Below are positions 8,159 through 17,426 of a DNA stretch of 64,000 nt, one piece after another. How positions within the stretch are numbered: position 1 is the stretch's first letter; each line of letters starts with the position of its first letter. Origin of the DNA: Hyphomicrobiales bacterium. Lineage in GTDB: Bacteria; Pseudomonadota; Alphaproteobacteria; Rhizobiales; Aestuariivirgaceae. The DNA is taken from positions 108,014-172,013 of the forward strand of contig JANYHB010000002.1 of the NCBI GenBank assembly GCA_025359265.1. The letters run 5' to 3'. The notes under the pieces were generated by a model. It was not told the DNA's origin. It ran no database searches and was given only the letters and a program-made list of their open reading frames with translations. A program made the translations under genes and the position numbers.

Positions 8159-9493
8159 ATGTCTGAAACCCGCCCAATCAAAACCTTTCCAGAACTTGGA
8201 TTGTTGCGGCTGAGAACTTTGGTGCGGCTGCGCTGGCTTGCGGTCATCGGGCAATCCATTGCGATTTTGATTGTTCAATATCCGCTCGGTTTCAAATTGC
8301 CCATTGCATCTTGCCTGGCGCTAATTGTGGTGAGTGCGGCGCTCAACATATTCCTCGCACTGCGCTGGCGTGGCAGCCAAAAACTTTCGGCCAGGGCGGC
8401 TGGGCTGCTTTTGGGTTATGATGTTCTGCAACTTGCCGGGCTGCTCTATTTAACCGGCGGCCTGCAAAACCCCTTCGCGTTGTTGTTTTTGGTGCCCGTC
8501 ACGGTTTCGGCAACATCACTTCCCATGATTTGGACTGCGGCCTTGGGGCTTCTGGCTTTGGCATGCGCATCAATTCTGGCATTCTTCCATTGGCCTTTGC
8601 CTTGGGACGGGGTGCAAGGCTTTTCCCTCCCACCGCTTTATCTTTTGGGAATGTGGGCGGCCATTGTCAGCGCCACTATCTTTTCAGCCATCTATGCAAG
8701 ACGCATCGCAGAAGAAGCCCGCATCATGTCTTCCGCCTTGCAAGCAACCGAAATGGTGTTGGCACGTGAGCAAAGACTCTCGGCGCTGGATGGCTTGGCA
8801 GCGGCAGCGGCCCATGAGCTGGGAACACCCTTGGCCACAATAGCATTGGTGGCAAAAGAATTGAAACGAGAGCTGCCGCAAAAATTCAAACACCGGGAAG
8901 ATATTGATTTGCTTATTTCGCAAGCCGCACGCTGTCGCGAAATTCTCACCAGGCTTGCCGTGCCCGAACAGCTTTCGGATGACGTCTATCAACAGGTTGG
9001 TCTGGAGGCCATGCTGGAAGACATGGTGGCGCCCCTGCGCGGCTCCGATGTTACAGTGAGTGTAAGCATCATGTCGAAAGATCAAAAGGGGTTCACGGCA
9101 TACCCGGTATTTCGCCGCAATCCGGCAATCACCTATGGGCTTGAAAACCTCCTTGAAAATGCCATCGATTTTGCGACGTCTCGTGTCGATGTGGAAGCCC
9201 ACTGGTCGTTGGCCCAGATCAGCGTTACAGTCTCGGACGATGGCCCTGGCTTTGATCAAAATATTTTTGACCGGTTGGGTGATCCCTTTGTCACCACCAG
9301 GCCAGGTTATGGCAATGCAGCGCTAGGTGATGAAAGCCAGCATGAAGGCATGGGGCTTGGCCTCTTCATCGCCAAAACCTTGTTGGAGCGTTCAGGCGCC
9401 AGCGTAACTTTGGCAAATCGCAAATATCCGCATAAAGGGGCCATGATAGCAATCCATTGGCCGCGTGATGCCGTAGATGTAGGTAAGAATTAA
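8159..9493 (+). CDS. actS: Redox-sensing membrane histidine kinase ActS/RegB/PrrB
   Basis: A 444-residue kinase. The N-terminal half holds about six hydrophobic segments and the conserved quinone-site motif GGLQNPF in the second periplasmic region. The H-box is AAAHELGTPLATIALVAKEL (about residue 218). A cysteine in QAARCREIL corresponds to the redox-active cysteine of RegB. The ATPase domain has LENLLENAIDFA (N), DDGPGFD (G1) and GMGLGLFIAKTLL (G2). In alphaproteobacteria RegB/ActS senses the redox state of the quinone pool and phosphorylates RegA/ActR to control energy-generating and assimilatory pathways. The partner regulator starts two bases after the stop codon, so the two genes form one operon. 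Confidence 0.95.
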   Translation: MSETRPIKTFPELGLLRLRTLVRLRWLAVIGQSIAILIVQYPLGFKLPIASCLALIVVSAALNIFLALRWRGSQKLSARAAGLLLGYDVLQLAGLLYLTGGLQNPFALLFLVPVTVSATSLPMIWTAALGLLALACASILAFFHWPLPWDGVQGFSLPPLYLLGMWAAIVSATIFSAIYARRIAEEARIMSSALQATEMVLAREQRLSALDGLAAAAAHELGTPLATIALVAKELKRELPQKFKHREDIDLLISQAARCREILTRLAVPEQLSDDVYQQVGLEAMLEDMVAPLRGSDVTVSVSIMSKDQKGFTAYPVFRRNPAITYGLENLLENAIDFATSRVDVEAHWSLAQISVTVSDDGPGFDQNIFDRLGDPFVTTRPGYGNAALGDESQHEGMGLGLFIAKTLLERSGASVTLANRKYPHKGAMIAIHWPRDAVDVGKN

Positions 9494-9495
9494 AG

Positions 9496-10029
9496 ATGAC
9501 AGAAAATCTCAAAACTCTTTTATTGGTCGATGACGATAGACCCTTTCTCACCCGCCTTGGAAAAGCCATGGAAGCGCGCGGCTTTGAGGTGCGCCTGGCA
9601 GATACGGTGGCCGAGGGCGTGGCCGAAGTGAAAAAGCTGCCGCCCATGTTTGCGGTGGTTGATTTGCGTTTGGCTGATGGCAATGGTCTTGATGTGATTG
9701 AGGCGCTCCATGCCGCCAAGGCAGACGCGCGTGTCGTTGTGCTCACCGGTTATGGCAACATCGCCACCGCCGTCACCGCCGTAAAACTGGGTGCCATAGA
9801 CTATCTTGCCAAGCCTGCCGATGCCGACGCTGTTTACGGAGCCTTGATCGGAGGTAAGGATCAGCGCAATGTCCTGCCAGATAATCCCATGTCGGCAGAC
9901 CGGGTGCGCTGGGAACATATCCAACGGGTATTTGAACTGTGCAATCGTAACGTCTCTGAAACGGCACGGCGCTTGAATATGCATCGCCGCACGCTGCAAC
10001 GCATTTTGGCCAAACGCGCGCCGAAATAA
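9496..10029 (+). CDS. actR: Global redox response regulator ActR/RegA/PrrA
   Basis: A 177-residue NtrC-class short response regulator. The receiver domain shows LLLVDDDRPFLTRL (acidic pocket), VVDLRLADGNGLDVI (phospho-acceptor Asp near residue 58) and LTGYGNIATAVTAVKLGAIDYLAKP. The C-terminal Fis-type helix-turn-helix, ELCNRNVSETARRLNMHRRTLQRILAKRAPK, is almost invariant in the RegA/ActR family, so the identification is secure. It acts as the DNA-binding output of the kinase encoded just upstream. The usual four-proline linker is not evident here (NVLPDNPMSADRV has two prolines), a small departure from the textbook hinge. Confidence 0.95.
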   Translation: MTENLKTLLLVDDDRPFLTRLGKAMEARGFEVRLADTVAEGVAEVKKLPPMFAVVDLRLADGNGLDVIEALHAAKADARVVVLTGYGNIATAVTAVKLGAIDYLAKPADADAVYGALIGGKDQRNVLPDNPMSADRVRWEHIQRVFELCNRNVSETARRLNMHRRTLQRILAKRAPK

Positions 10030-10074
10030 ACTCCGCTGCATTCATTTTTATAAAACCAACACCCCGCACATTCT

Positions 10075-10103
10075 CTTGACATTTTTTGCCAGAGGTCCAA
10101 CAT
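10075..10103 (+). promoter_or_regulatory. Promoter-like boxes for the structured RNA
   Basis: CTTGAC at 10075-10080 matches the rhizobial -35 consensus exactly. Seventeen bases later CAACAT matches CTATAT at four of six positions. No protein-coding gene of normal size starts downstream on this strand; the first thing that follows is the structured RNA, which makes a dedicated promoter for it plausible. Start of transcription would fall near 10110. Confidence 0.5.
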
Positions 10104-10104
10104 C

Positions 10105-10450
10105 GAATGATCAGCAGCAGTGATTGGCGCTGATGTAAACCTAAAAGTTTAAGCAGAAATTGGAGGGGCCATGACTCCACCAAATTACCACCTCTGATCA
10201 CAATTTTTAATGTGATCACTTTCCGGTTCCGCCGTGCGGCTGAAACCCGTGAATTCCGTACCGGAAGGCCAAGCGCATAAATTTGAATTGCTGAGTGAGC
10301 CTGTCTCACTTTTTATGGGTTCGGATTGATCCGGACCATTTCAAGCTAAAACTCGATCCTCCCGAGGGCCCCGCTGGCGCACCACGTCGCAGCGGGGCTA
10401 GGCTTCTGGGTGATCTGCATCAACAGACGGAAGGCCGTCGGATTGGAACC
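10105..10450 (+). ncRNA. Highly structured RNA, leader-like, identity uncertain (possibly a speF-type element)
   Basis: The roughly 420 bases between actR and gpmA are filled with consecutive strong stem-loops on one transcript. They include TAAAC/GTTTA near 10136; TGATCACA/TGTGATCA (10195-10218, perfect eight pairs); a nine-pair outer stem at 10219-10268 enclosing CCGC/GCGG; AGTGAG/CTCACT followed by five Ts (10294-10314, terminator-like); GGTTCGGAT/ATCCGGACC (10318-10337); and GCCCCGCT/AGCGGGGC (10368-10398). A good ribosome site and an eight-codon ORF sit inside. This architecture resembles the large alphaproteobacterial leaders upstream of ornithine decarboxylase (the speF motif), but I name that from impression only. 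No plus-strand gene follows; gpmA converges from the right. It could be an orphaned leader or an independent regulatory RNA. That the region is structured is well supported; the class is not. Confidence 0.6.
10171..10197 (+). CDS. Eight-residue leader peptide candidate MTPPNYHL
   Basis: An ATG follows TGGAGGGGCC, a strong Shine-Dalgarno match with a short four-base spacer, and the frame closes with TGA after eight sense codons (two consecutive prolines). The stop codon lies within the first arm of the perfect TGATCACA hairpin, so ribosome position would affect folding of the downstream stems. This is the arrangement of an attenuation leader peptide. Nothing in its composition is an obvious amino-acid run that would name the ligand. 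It is far too short for the ORF track. Confidence 0.4.
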   Translation: MTPPNYHL

Positions 10451-10452
10451 CC

Positions 10453-11070
10453 CTAAGCCAACACTTCCACATTGGCAGGCAGCGAATTCGCCATCAACGT
10501 ATAGATTGTCGGTACACCAGTCTCCAACTCGCGCTTCAAAATCTGCTCGGGCGTCAAACCTTCAATCGCCATGATCAACGACCGCAGTGAATTGCAATGC
10601 GCCGCAACTAGAACAGTTTTGCCTTCCAGCACATGCGGCTGAATCATGTGCACATAATAGGGCAGTGAACGTGCCAAAGTGTCTTTCAGCGATTCACCGC
10701 CAGGTGGTGGCACATCATAAGAACGACGCCAGACCAGAACTTGTTCTTCACCAAACTTCTTGCGGGCGTCGTCTTTGTTGAGGCCCGTGAGTTCACCATA
10801 GTCGCGCTCATTCAGCGCTTGGTCTCGCGTTTCGGGCAATCCAGTTTGACCGAGCTCATTCAAGATCAGTCTTAAAGTGTGCTGCGCCCGCGTAAGCGCT
10901 GAGGTGAAGCATAGGTCAAACTTCAAACCTTTGGCCCTTAAACGCTGGCCAGCGGCCCGGGCTTCTTCAATGCCTTTGGGCGAAAGATCAGGGTCTTTCC
11001 AGCCGGTGAAAAGGTTCTTCAAATTCCAATCGCTTTGTCCGTGGCGAACCAGCACTAAAGTTCCACTCAT
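10453..11070 (-). CDS. gpmA: 2,3-bisphosphoglycerate-dependent phosphoglycerate mutase
   Basis: A 205-residue histidine phosphatase-fold enzyme that interconverts 3- and 2-phosphoglycerate in glycolysis and gluconeogenesis. The phospho-histidine motif is [20 protein letters not shown] at residues 6-26, the acid-base region is [15 protein letters not shown], and the second histidine lies in [11 protein letters not shown]. In most dPGMs that block reads HGNSLR; here the glycine is a cysteine (codon TGC). The short length relative to enterobacterial GpmA (about 250) is the usual alphaproteobacterial form. The ATG lies one base after the dapB stop codon, so the two are translated from one message. 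Confidence 0.95.
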   Translation of the reverse strand: MSGTLVLVRHGQSDWNLKNLFTGWKDPDLSPKGIEEARAAGQRLRAKGLKFDLCFTSALTRAQHTLRLILNELGQTGLPETRDQALNERDYGELTGLNKDDARKKFGEEQVLVWRRSYDVPPPGGESLKDTLARSLPYYVHMIQPHVLEGKTVLVAAHCNSLRSLIMAIEGLTPEQILKRELETGVPTIYTLMANSLPANVEVLA

Positions 11071-11071
11071 T

Positions 11072-11878
11072 TCATTCCAATCCTAAAACGTCATTCATGT
11101 TATAAAGTCCGGGCTTTTTATCAGCGGCCCACCGGGCGGCTTTCACTGCACCGCGCGCAAACAACTCGCGGTTCTCGGCCACGTGGCGAAGCTCCAGGCG
11201 CTCACCACCGCCCGCAAAAATTACGGTGTGATCACCAATCACCGAGCCGCCGCGCAAAGTGGCAAAGCCAATGTCGCCTGCTTTACGCGCTCCGGTGATG
11301 CCGTCACGGGCGCGCACGGATTTGTCTTTCAGCGAAATGTTACGGCCATCCGCAGCAGCTTGGCCCAACAGATGGGCGGTGCCTGAAGGGGCATCCACTT
11401 TATTGCGGTGATGCATTTCCAGAATTTCAATGTCAAATTCTACACTCAATGCGGCGGCGGCCCTCTTCACCAGTGCCGCCAACATGTTTACGCCCAGCGA
11501 ATAATTGCCAGATTTCATAATCACGGTCTGCGCCGATGCAGCCTGGATGATTGCATCACCTTGGCTATCAATGCCCGTGGTGCCAATCACGTGCACCTTT
11601 TTATGCGCTGCCGTCAGTTTGACCAATTCAAGCGTGGCGGGAGCAATGGTGAAATCTATAATGCAATCGCAAGCAGCCAAAACCATTTCCGGGTTGGCGC
11701 TGATGATGACGCCATTCTTGCCCACACCCATCAGCTCGCCATAGTCTTTGCCCACATCAGGTGAACCGGGCGCCTCAAGCCCGCCCGCAAGCGCGGTGCC
11801 GTCGGTTTCCAGAACGATACGGGCCAGTTCGCGCCCCATGCGGCCAGCGGCACCGGCGATAGCGAGTTTGATGGTCAT
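11072..11878 (-). CDS. dapB: 4-hydroxy-tetrahydrodipicolinate reductase
   Basis: DapB reduces the product of DapA with NAD(P)H on the diaminopimelate/lysine pathway. The ATG at 11878 gives 268 residues beginning [18 protein letters not shown], the dinucleotide-binding loop that normally sits at the very N-terminus; the track start at 11950 would add 24 unrelated residues. Further signatures are [24 protein letters not shown], and the family motif [15 protein letters not shown] near residue 150 with the catalytic histidine pair and the substrate-binding lysine. It is followed by gpmA after one base, a pairing common in rhizobia, and preceded at 40 bases by an aldo/keto reductase gene. Confidence 0.96.
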   Translation of the reverse strand: MTIKLAIAGAAGRMGRELARIVLETDGTALAGGLEAPGSPDVGKDYGELMGVGKNGVIISANPEMVLAACDCIIDFTIAPATLELVKLTAAHKKVHVIGTTGIDSQGDAIIQAASAQTVIMKSGNYSLGVNMLAALVKRAAAALSVEFDIEILEMHHRNKVDAPSGTAHLLGQAAADGRNISLKDKSVRARDGITGARKAGDIGFATLRGGSVIGDHTVIFAGGGERLELRHVAENRELFARGAVKAARWAADKKPGLYNMNDVLGLE

Positions 11879-11918
11879 GAAAAATGCTTTAGCAATGTCA
11901 AGGCAACAGCGAAAGTGC

Positions 11919-12725
11919 TTAAGTATCCCACACTGGGCACCACGCCCCATTCACCAGTCGGTGGTTTTGATCAAGTTTGCGGATGGCGCTCACATCCTCG
12001 GCTGTTAGCTTCAGCTTCTGGGCGTCCCAGTTGCTTTGAATGCGGTCCCGTTTTGACGATGATGGAATGACGATGAGGCCTTCCGCCAGCAAGAAGGCCA
12101 GGCCCACTTGCTCTGGCGGTGCGCCGTGTTTTTTGGCTATGTCCACCAGCCCCGCACTTTCCGAAAGATGCCCCCGCGCCAAAGGGCAATAGGCCGTAAC
12201 GCTGATGCCTTGGGCTTTGGTATAATCCACGATCAGCCGATTTTGCATGAGAACATGGCATTCCACCTGGTTGGTGGCGATGCGCTTTGGGCCCAAAATG
12301 CGCAGCGCCACATCAAGGTATTTCTTGGTGAAATTGGAAACACCAATCTGCATGGCAAGGCCCTTGTCGTGAACTTCACCAAGCTGGGCGACATAATCAT
12401 TGGCATCATGGCGGTCTTGTGGTGAAGGCCAGTGCAACAAATAAAGATCAACTTTATCAAGCCCCAATTTTTCCAGTGAGGCTTTGGCGCAGGGCACAAT
12501 CTGCCCCGGTGCAAAATGTTCCGGGGCTACTTTCGTGGTGATAAAAAGCGCATCTCGCGCAATGCCAGAATCTCTGATCGCGCGGCCCACCGCGCGCTCA
12601 TTGCCATACATTTCAGCCGTGTCGATATGGCGATAGCCAATCTCCAGCGCCTCGCGCACGATGCGGTAAGTCTCATCCTCAGGATGGTTCCACGTGCCGA
12701 AACCAAAGGGGGGGATGGTGTTCAT
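11919..12725 (-). CDS. Aldo/keto reductase (2,5-diketo-D-gluconate reductase type)
   Basis: A complete 268-residue NADPH-dependent reductase. The catalytic tetrad is visible as IDTAEMYGNE (Asp, Tyr), FITTKV (Lys) and YLLHWP (His). The C-terminal cofactor-binding segment is LIVIPSSSKRDRIQSN. The N-terminal strand (IPPFGFGTW) and compact loops place it with the AKR5-type bacterial enzymes such as DkgA/DkgB, which reduce keto sugars and toxic aldehydes. The start is ATG with AAGGAT a few bases upstream. It lies 40 bases before dapB in the same direction and may share its transcript. Its physiological substrate is not evident. Confidence 0.9.
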   Translation of the reverse strand: MNTIPPFGFGTWNHPEDETYRIVREALEIGYRHIDTAEMYGNERAVGRAIRDSGIARDALFITTKVAPEHFAPGQIVPCAKASLEKLGLDKVDLYLLHWPSPQDRHDANDYVAQLGEVHDKGLAMQIGVSNFTKKYLDVALRILGPKRIATNQVECHVLMQNRLIVDYTKAQGISVTAYCPLARGHLSESAGLVDIAKKHGAPPEQVGLAFLLAEGLIVIPSSSKRDRIQSNWDAQKLKLTAEDVSAIRKLDQNHRLVNGAWCPVWDT

Positions 12726-12802
12726 GCAAGATATCCTTTTTCAAGTAACTGTATGGTTATTTAGTAGGTTTTGCAATGGCGCTGGTCAAATAAGTAGAAT
12801 AG

Positions 12803-12831
12803 TTGTCAATAACTGTTATTGACGATAATAT
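12803..12831 (+). promoter_or_regulatory. parDE promoter with overlapping palindromic operator
   Basis: GTCAATAA and TTATTGAC (12805-12812 and 12816-12823) form a perfect eight-base inverted repeat around a three-base centre. It overlaps a TTGTCA -35 box and abuts a TAATAT -10 box at 17-base spacing, 21 bases before the parD start. ParD antitoxins with a ribbon-helix-helix domain normally bind such palindromes to repress their own operon. Confidence 0.55.
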
Positions 12832-12852
12832 GCCACCAAAGGAGCACTTCAA

Positions 12853-13101
12853 ATGGCAATCAGCGCTGATCTAGGACCAGTTTTAGAAAACTACGTGAGC
12901 AAGCTTGTTGAAGAAGGGCGTTATAATTCAAAAAGCGAGGTCTTGCGGGAGGGGCTTCGACTGGTTCAGGAACGCGAAGCAAGGCTTGCAGCCCTGAATG
13001 CATCCCTCGATCGGGGTCTCGCCGATTCCGAAGCTGGCCGCGTGACGGATGCAGAGGAAGTTTTTACCCGTCTTGAAGCCAAATATGGCGCGATGAAATG
13101 A
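12853..13101 (+). CDS. parD: ParD-family antitoxin
   Basis: The 82-residue protein has the ribbon-helix-helix DNA-binding N-terminus of CopG/ParD antitoxins (ISADLGPVLENYVSKLVEEGRYNS-type sequence, then KSEVLREGLRLVQ) and a flexible acidic C-terminus that would wrap the toxin. AAAGGAG lies about eight bases before the ATG. Its last codons overlap the start of parE by four bases, the usual coupling that keeps antitoxin in excess. An operator-like palindrome sits upstream. Homologues of this pair stabilise plasmids or genomic segments, and here it lies in a variable stretch between dapB and dnaJ. Confidence 0.92.
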   Translation: MAISADLGPVLENYVSKLVEEGRYNSKSEVLREGLRLVQEREARLAALNASLDRGLADSEAGRVTDAEEVFTRLEAKYGAMK

Positions 13102-13385
13102 AGCTCGCCCTCACGGACGAGGCGCTGGAAGATTTGCAATCAATTGGAGACTGGATTGCCCATCACAATTCAGCGCGTGCCAAGAGTTTCATCGCAGAAC
13201 TTCGTGAATCTTGCGCCGAAATTTTGAATTTTCCCGACAAATACCAATTGGTCGAGGGTCGGGAAACATCAGGATTGCGGCGCAAGGTGCATGGGGAATA
13301 TCTTATCTTCTACCGTGTCCATTCCGGACGGCTTGATATTGTTCATATCCAGCGGGCATCGCGCGATTTGTGGAAATTCTTTTGA
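13098..13385 (+). CDS. parE: ParE/RelE-superfamily toxin
   Basis: A 95-residue protein of the ParE branch of the RelE/ParE fold. It shows LTDEALEDLQSIGDWIA at the N-terminus, a central helix pair (NSARAKSFIAELRESC), and the terminal strands GLRRKVHGEYLIFYRV and VHIQRASRDLWKFF, all typical of ParE. ParE toxins poison DNA gyrase when freed from ParD. The reading frame begins with an ATG overlapping the parD stop region and is followed directly by a stem-loop. It appears intact, with no frameshift or truncation. Confidence 0.92.
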   Translation: MKLALTDEALEDLQSIGDWIAHHNSARAKSFIAELRESCAEILNFPDKYQLVEGRETSGLRRKVHGEYLIFYRVHSGRLDIVHIQRASRDLWKFF

Positions 13386-13401
13386 GCCCGTTACGGCTCA
13401 A
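13382..13401 (+). terminator. Stem-loop at the end of parDE
   Basis: TTGAGCC and GGCTCAA form a perfect seven-pair stem with a six-base loop, overlapping the parE stop codon. No T-run follows on the plus strand; on the minus strand the stem is followed by AAGAATTTCC. It also marks the edge of the dnaJ-tail-like sequence. Confidence 0.45.
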
Positions 13402-13444
13402 CCCCCAAACCCATCCCAAAAGGCCTTGGCCTTGCTGATGAAGT
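13398..13444 (-). pseudogene. Second copy of the dnaJ 3' tail
   Basis: The minus strand here reads [15 protein letters not shown] and stop, against [14 protein letters not shown] and stop at the true end of dnaJ 731 bases away. The two nucleotide copies (13402-13444 and 14133-14175) differ at five positions in 43. In the last eleven codons the only differences are third-base changes (GGC/GGT, TTC/TTT, GCG/GCC), and the stop codon also differs (TAG/TGA). The copies are in direct orientation and bracket the secreted-protein gene. No ATG or other dnaJ sequence precedes this copy, so it is a remnant. Confidence 0.7.
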
Positions 13445-13459
13445 TGTATCGATCAAATT

Positions 13460-14062
13460 TCAGTTTAACTGCTCCATCCGCACGTCGTCGCCGTAAAAAT
13501 ATTCTATCTTCACATTCAATCTACTATCCGGCGACTTTTGAAACATGCCTTCAGCGAGAGCGGGTAAATTTGTCTCGAGGTCGACGAATATTTTCATCTG
13601 AAAGTGGCTAACTTGATCAGGTTTGATGGTGTAGCTATAGATGGCCTTAGCCTCTTGACCGAAACCTTGGATCCCTTGGCAGGAAACATCTTCCAAACCA
13701 CTGCCCGTGAATCCACTGTCGCGTGCTGCGTCAAAAATGGAGCGGGTAGCCTCATTTGAAAGTGGCTCCCATTTGCCACCGTCGGTCCGGCGCTGACCCT
13801 TGCCGCCAGCCACGATCGTTTCTTTTGTTATTCCATGCGAGCTATCGCTTCTTACGATCGTTGCGGAATCTGGGAGCTGGATTTTAGTATCGGTCTTGTA
13901 CCAACTGCTTTTGCCATCTTCGGTAACATTAAAACTCAGCACCATCCGATATTTGCCAACGCTCAAGTTTCGGTGCGTCAATGCGGTGAAATCTGAATTA
14001 CAATCAGCAAATGCAGACAATGGAGCAACAACAAGCGCAAAACTGACTGCTAAATGTTTCAT
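13460..14062 (-). CDS. Secreted protein of unknown function
   Basis: I do not recognise a named family. The 200-residue product starts MKHLAVSFALVVAPLSAFADC, a clear Sec signal peptide with a likely cleavage after AFA. The mature part has two cysteines (one right at its start, one in EDVSCQGIQGFG) that could form a disulfide. The sequence alternates short strands (YRMVLSFNVTEDG, AKAIYSYTIKPDQVSHFQMKIFVDLETNLPA), giving the look of a LolA/LppX-like half-barrel with a conserved-looking ending. It lies directly downstream of dnaJ on the same strand, and a second dnaJ tail follows its stop codon, so it may have arrived by insertion. Confidence 0.65.
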   Translation of the reverse strand: MKHLAVSFALVVAPLSAFADCNSDFTALTHRNLSVGKYRMVLSFNVTEDGKSSWYKTDTKIQLPDSATIVRSDSSHGITKETIVAGGKGQRRTDGGKWEPLSNEATRSIFDAARDSGFTGSGLEDVSCQGIQGFGQEAKAIYSYTIKPDQVSHFQMKIFVDLETNLPALAEGMFQKSPDSRLNVKIEYFYGDDVRMEQLN

Positions 14063-14128
14063 CGTAAGCCCCTTTCAGATCTAGCTTTTCGATTGCAAAA
14101 GCATTTCGTGGTTTATGTGCGTTTAGCT

Positions 14129-15292
14129 CTAGCCCCCAAACCCATCCCAGAAGGCCTTCGCCTTGGCGAAGAAGCCTTCGGACTCGGGGCTGTTCTGGTG
14201 CGAATCCTTGTCGAATTCCTTCAGCAGCTCGCGTTGCTTGCGCGTCAGGTTTACGGGCGTCTCCACGCTCACCTGAATATACATGTCGCCATGTTGGCTG
14301 GAACGCAGCACCGGCATGCCCTTTTGCTTCAGGCGAAATTGTTTGCCGTGTTGGGCACCCTCGGGAATGGTGACGCGGGCCTTTTTGCCATCAATCGTCG
14401 GCACTTCAATTTCGCCGCCCAAGGAGGCTGCCGTCATGGAAATCGGCACTTGGCAGAATAAATCGGCACCCTCGCGCTTGAAGAATTCATGGGGCCGCAT
14501 CGACAGGAAAATGTAAAGATCACCCGTCGGCCCGCCGCGCAAACCCGCTTCGCCTTCACCGGCAAGGCGAATGCGCGTGCCATCTTCAACCCCTTGCGGA
14601 ATGTTGACGGAAAGATTGCGTTCTTTGGTGACGCGCCCTTGGCCGTGGCACACACTGCACGGATCAGCGATCACTTGCCCGCGTCCATTGCACGTGGGGC
14701 AAGCCCGTTCAACGGTAAAGAAGCCAGACTGCGAACGCACCGCACCAGCGCCACCACAGGTGCGGCAGGTGGTGGGCTGCGTGCCGGGCTTGGCGCCAGA
14801 GCCTTTGCAGGTGTCGCATGCAACCGATGATGGAACCCGCACTTGCGCTGTCTTGCCCGTAAAGGCCTCAGTCAAATTGATTTCAAGATTATAGCGCAGG
14901 TCGCTGCCGCGTTGCGCGCCGCTGGCGCCGCGGCCCTTTTGTTGGCGGCCTCCCGCACCACCCATAAAGTCACCGAAGAGATCTTCGAACATGTCAGACA
15001 TCGAAGAGTTAAAGCCCGGCCCGAAACCGGCAGCGCCCGGCCCACGCGCACCGCCGCCTCCACCCCCTTCAAAGGCCTGATGGCCGAACCGGTCATAGGC
15101 GGCTTTTTTTTGCGGATCTTTGAGAATATCGTAAGCCTCGTTCAATTCTTTGAACTTGGCATCGGTTTCACTGCTGCCATGGTTGGCATCAGGATGCAGT
15201 TTTTTGGCGAGAGTGCGATAAGCCGTCTTTAGCGCCTTTTCATCGGCACCTTTGGCAACTCCCAAAATTTCATAATAATCGCGCTTGGCCAT
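14129..15292 (-). CDS. dnaJ: Chaperone DnaJ (Hsp40)
   Basis: A full-length 387-residue type I J-protein. It has the J domain ([24 protein letters not shown] in [10 protein letters not shown]), a glycine/phenylalanine-rich linker ([18 protein letters not shown]), and the zinc region with four CxxCxGxG modules ([32 protein letters not shown]). The substrate-binding C-terminal domains follow. It delivers unfolded clients to DnaK and stimulates its ATPase. It follows dnaK after a 51-base gap containing a large stem-loop, so expression is probably from the dnaK promoter at reduced level. The last 14 residues occur a second time downstream (see the tail copy). Confidence 0.98.
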   Translation of the reverse strand: MAKRDYYEILGVAKGADEKALKTAYRTLAKKLHPDANHGSSETDAKFKELNEAYDILKDPQKKAAYDRFGHQAFEGGGGGGARGPGAAGFGPGFNSSMSDMFEDLFGDFMGGAGGRQQKGRGASGAQRGSDLRYNLEINLTEAFTGKTAQVRVPSSVACDTCKGSGAKPGTQPTTCRTCGGAGAVRSQSGFFTVERACPTCNGRGQVIADPCSVCHGQGRVTKERNLSVNIPQGVEDGTRIRLAGEGEAGLRGGPTGDLYIFLSMRPHEFFKREGADLFCQVPISMTAASLGGEIEVPTIDGKKARVTIPEGAQHGKQFRLKQKGMPVLRSSQHGDMYIQVSVETPVNLTRKQRELLKEFDKDSHQNSPESEGFFAKAKAFWDGFGG

Positions 15293-15305
15293 TTTGCGGG
15301 AGAGA

Positions 15306-15337
15306 GCGGGGTTTGGCGCTCAAAACGCCAACCCCGC
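15306..15337 (-). terminator. Stem-loop between dnaK and dnaJ
   Basis: GCGGGGTTTGGCG and CGCCAACCCCGC pair over twelve bases with one bulged T and a seven-base loop, directly after the dnaK stop codon. No long T-run follows. Such intercistronic hairpins commonly lower dnaJ output relative to dnaK by partial termination or by protecting the upstream message. Confidence 0.55.
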
Positions 15338-15343
15338 GCCCAA

Positions 15344-17281
<1,938 letters not shown>

Positions 17282-17397
17282 GTTTATTTCTCCTCTGGCA
17301 GGCTTTTGCTCAGGCCCCAAATTAAGCACCCAAGCCAGCCCCCTGTTGATATCTGCCTTGCAAAGTGATTCCACCCGCAATTGGCGTTCAAGGGGCT

Positions 17398-17426
17398 ATA
17401 TAGGCAGCGCCCCATAGCCCATCAAG
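17398..17426 (-). promoter_or_regulatory. dnaK promoter
   Basis: On the minus strand CTTGAT (17426-17421) and CTATAT (17403-17398) are spaced by exactly 17 bases, matching the rhizobial vegetative consensus CTTGAC-N17-CTATAT at eleven of twelve positions. RpoH promoters of rhizobia also begin CTTG, so heat-shock sigma use cannot be excluded. No CIRCE repeat (TTAGCACTC-type) is visible in the leader. Confidence 0.6.

Noticed and set aside
10105-10450. tmRNA or RNase P RNA as identity of the structured RNA
   Set aside because: No tRNA-like acceptor/T-arm with GGTTCRANYCC, no tag peptide resembling alphaproteobacterial tags, and no RNase P core sequence such as GAGGAAAGTCCGGGC.
17282-17397. CIRCE element in the dnaK leader as HrcA target
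   Set aside because: No TTAGCACTC/GAGTGCTAA pair is present in the dnaK leader or before hrcA; HrcA targets must lie elsewhere.
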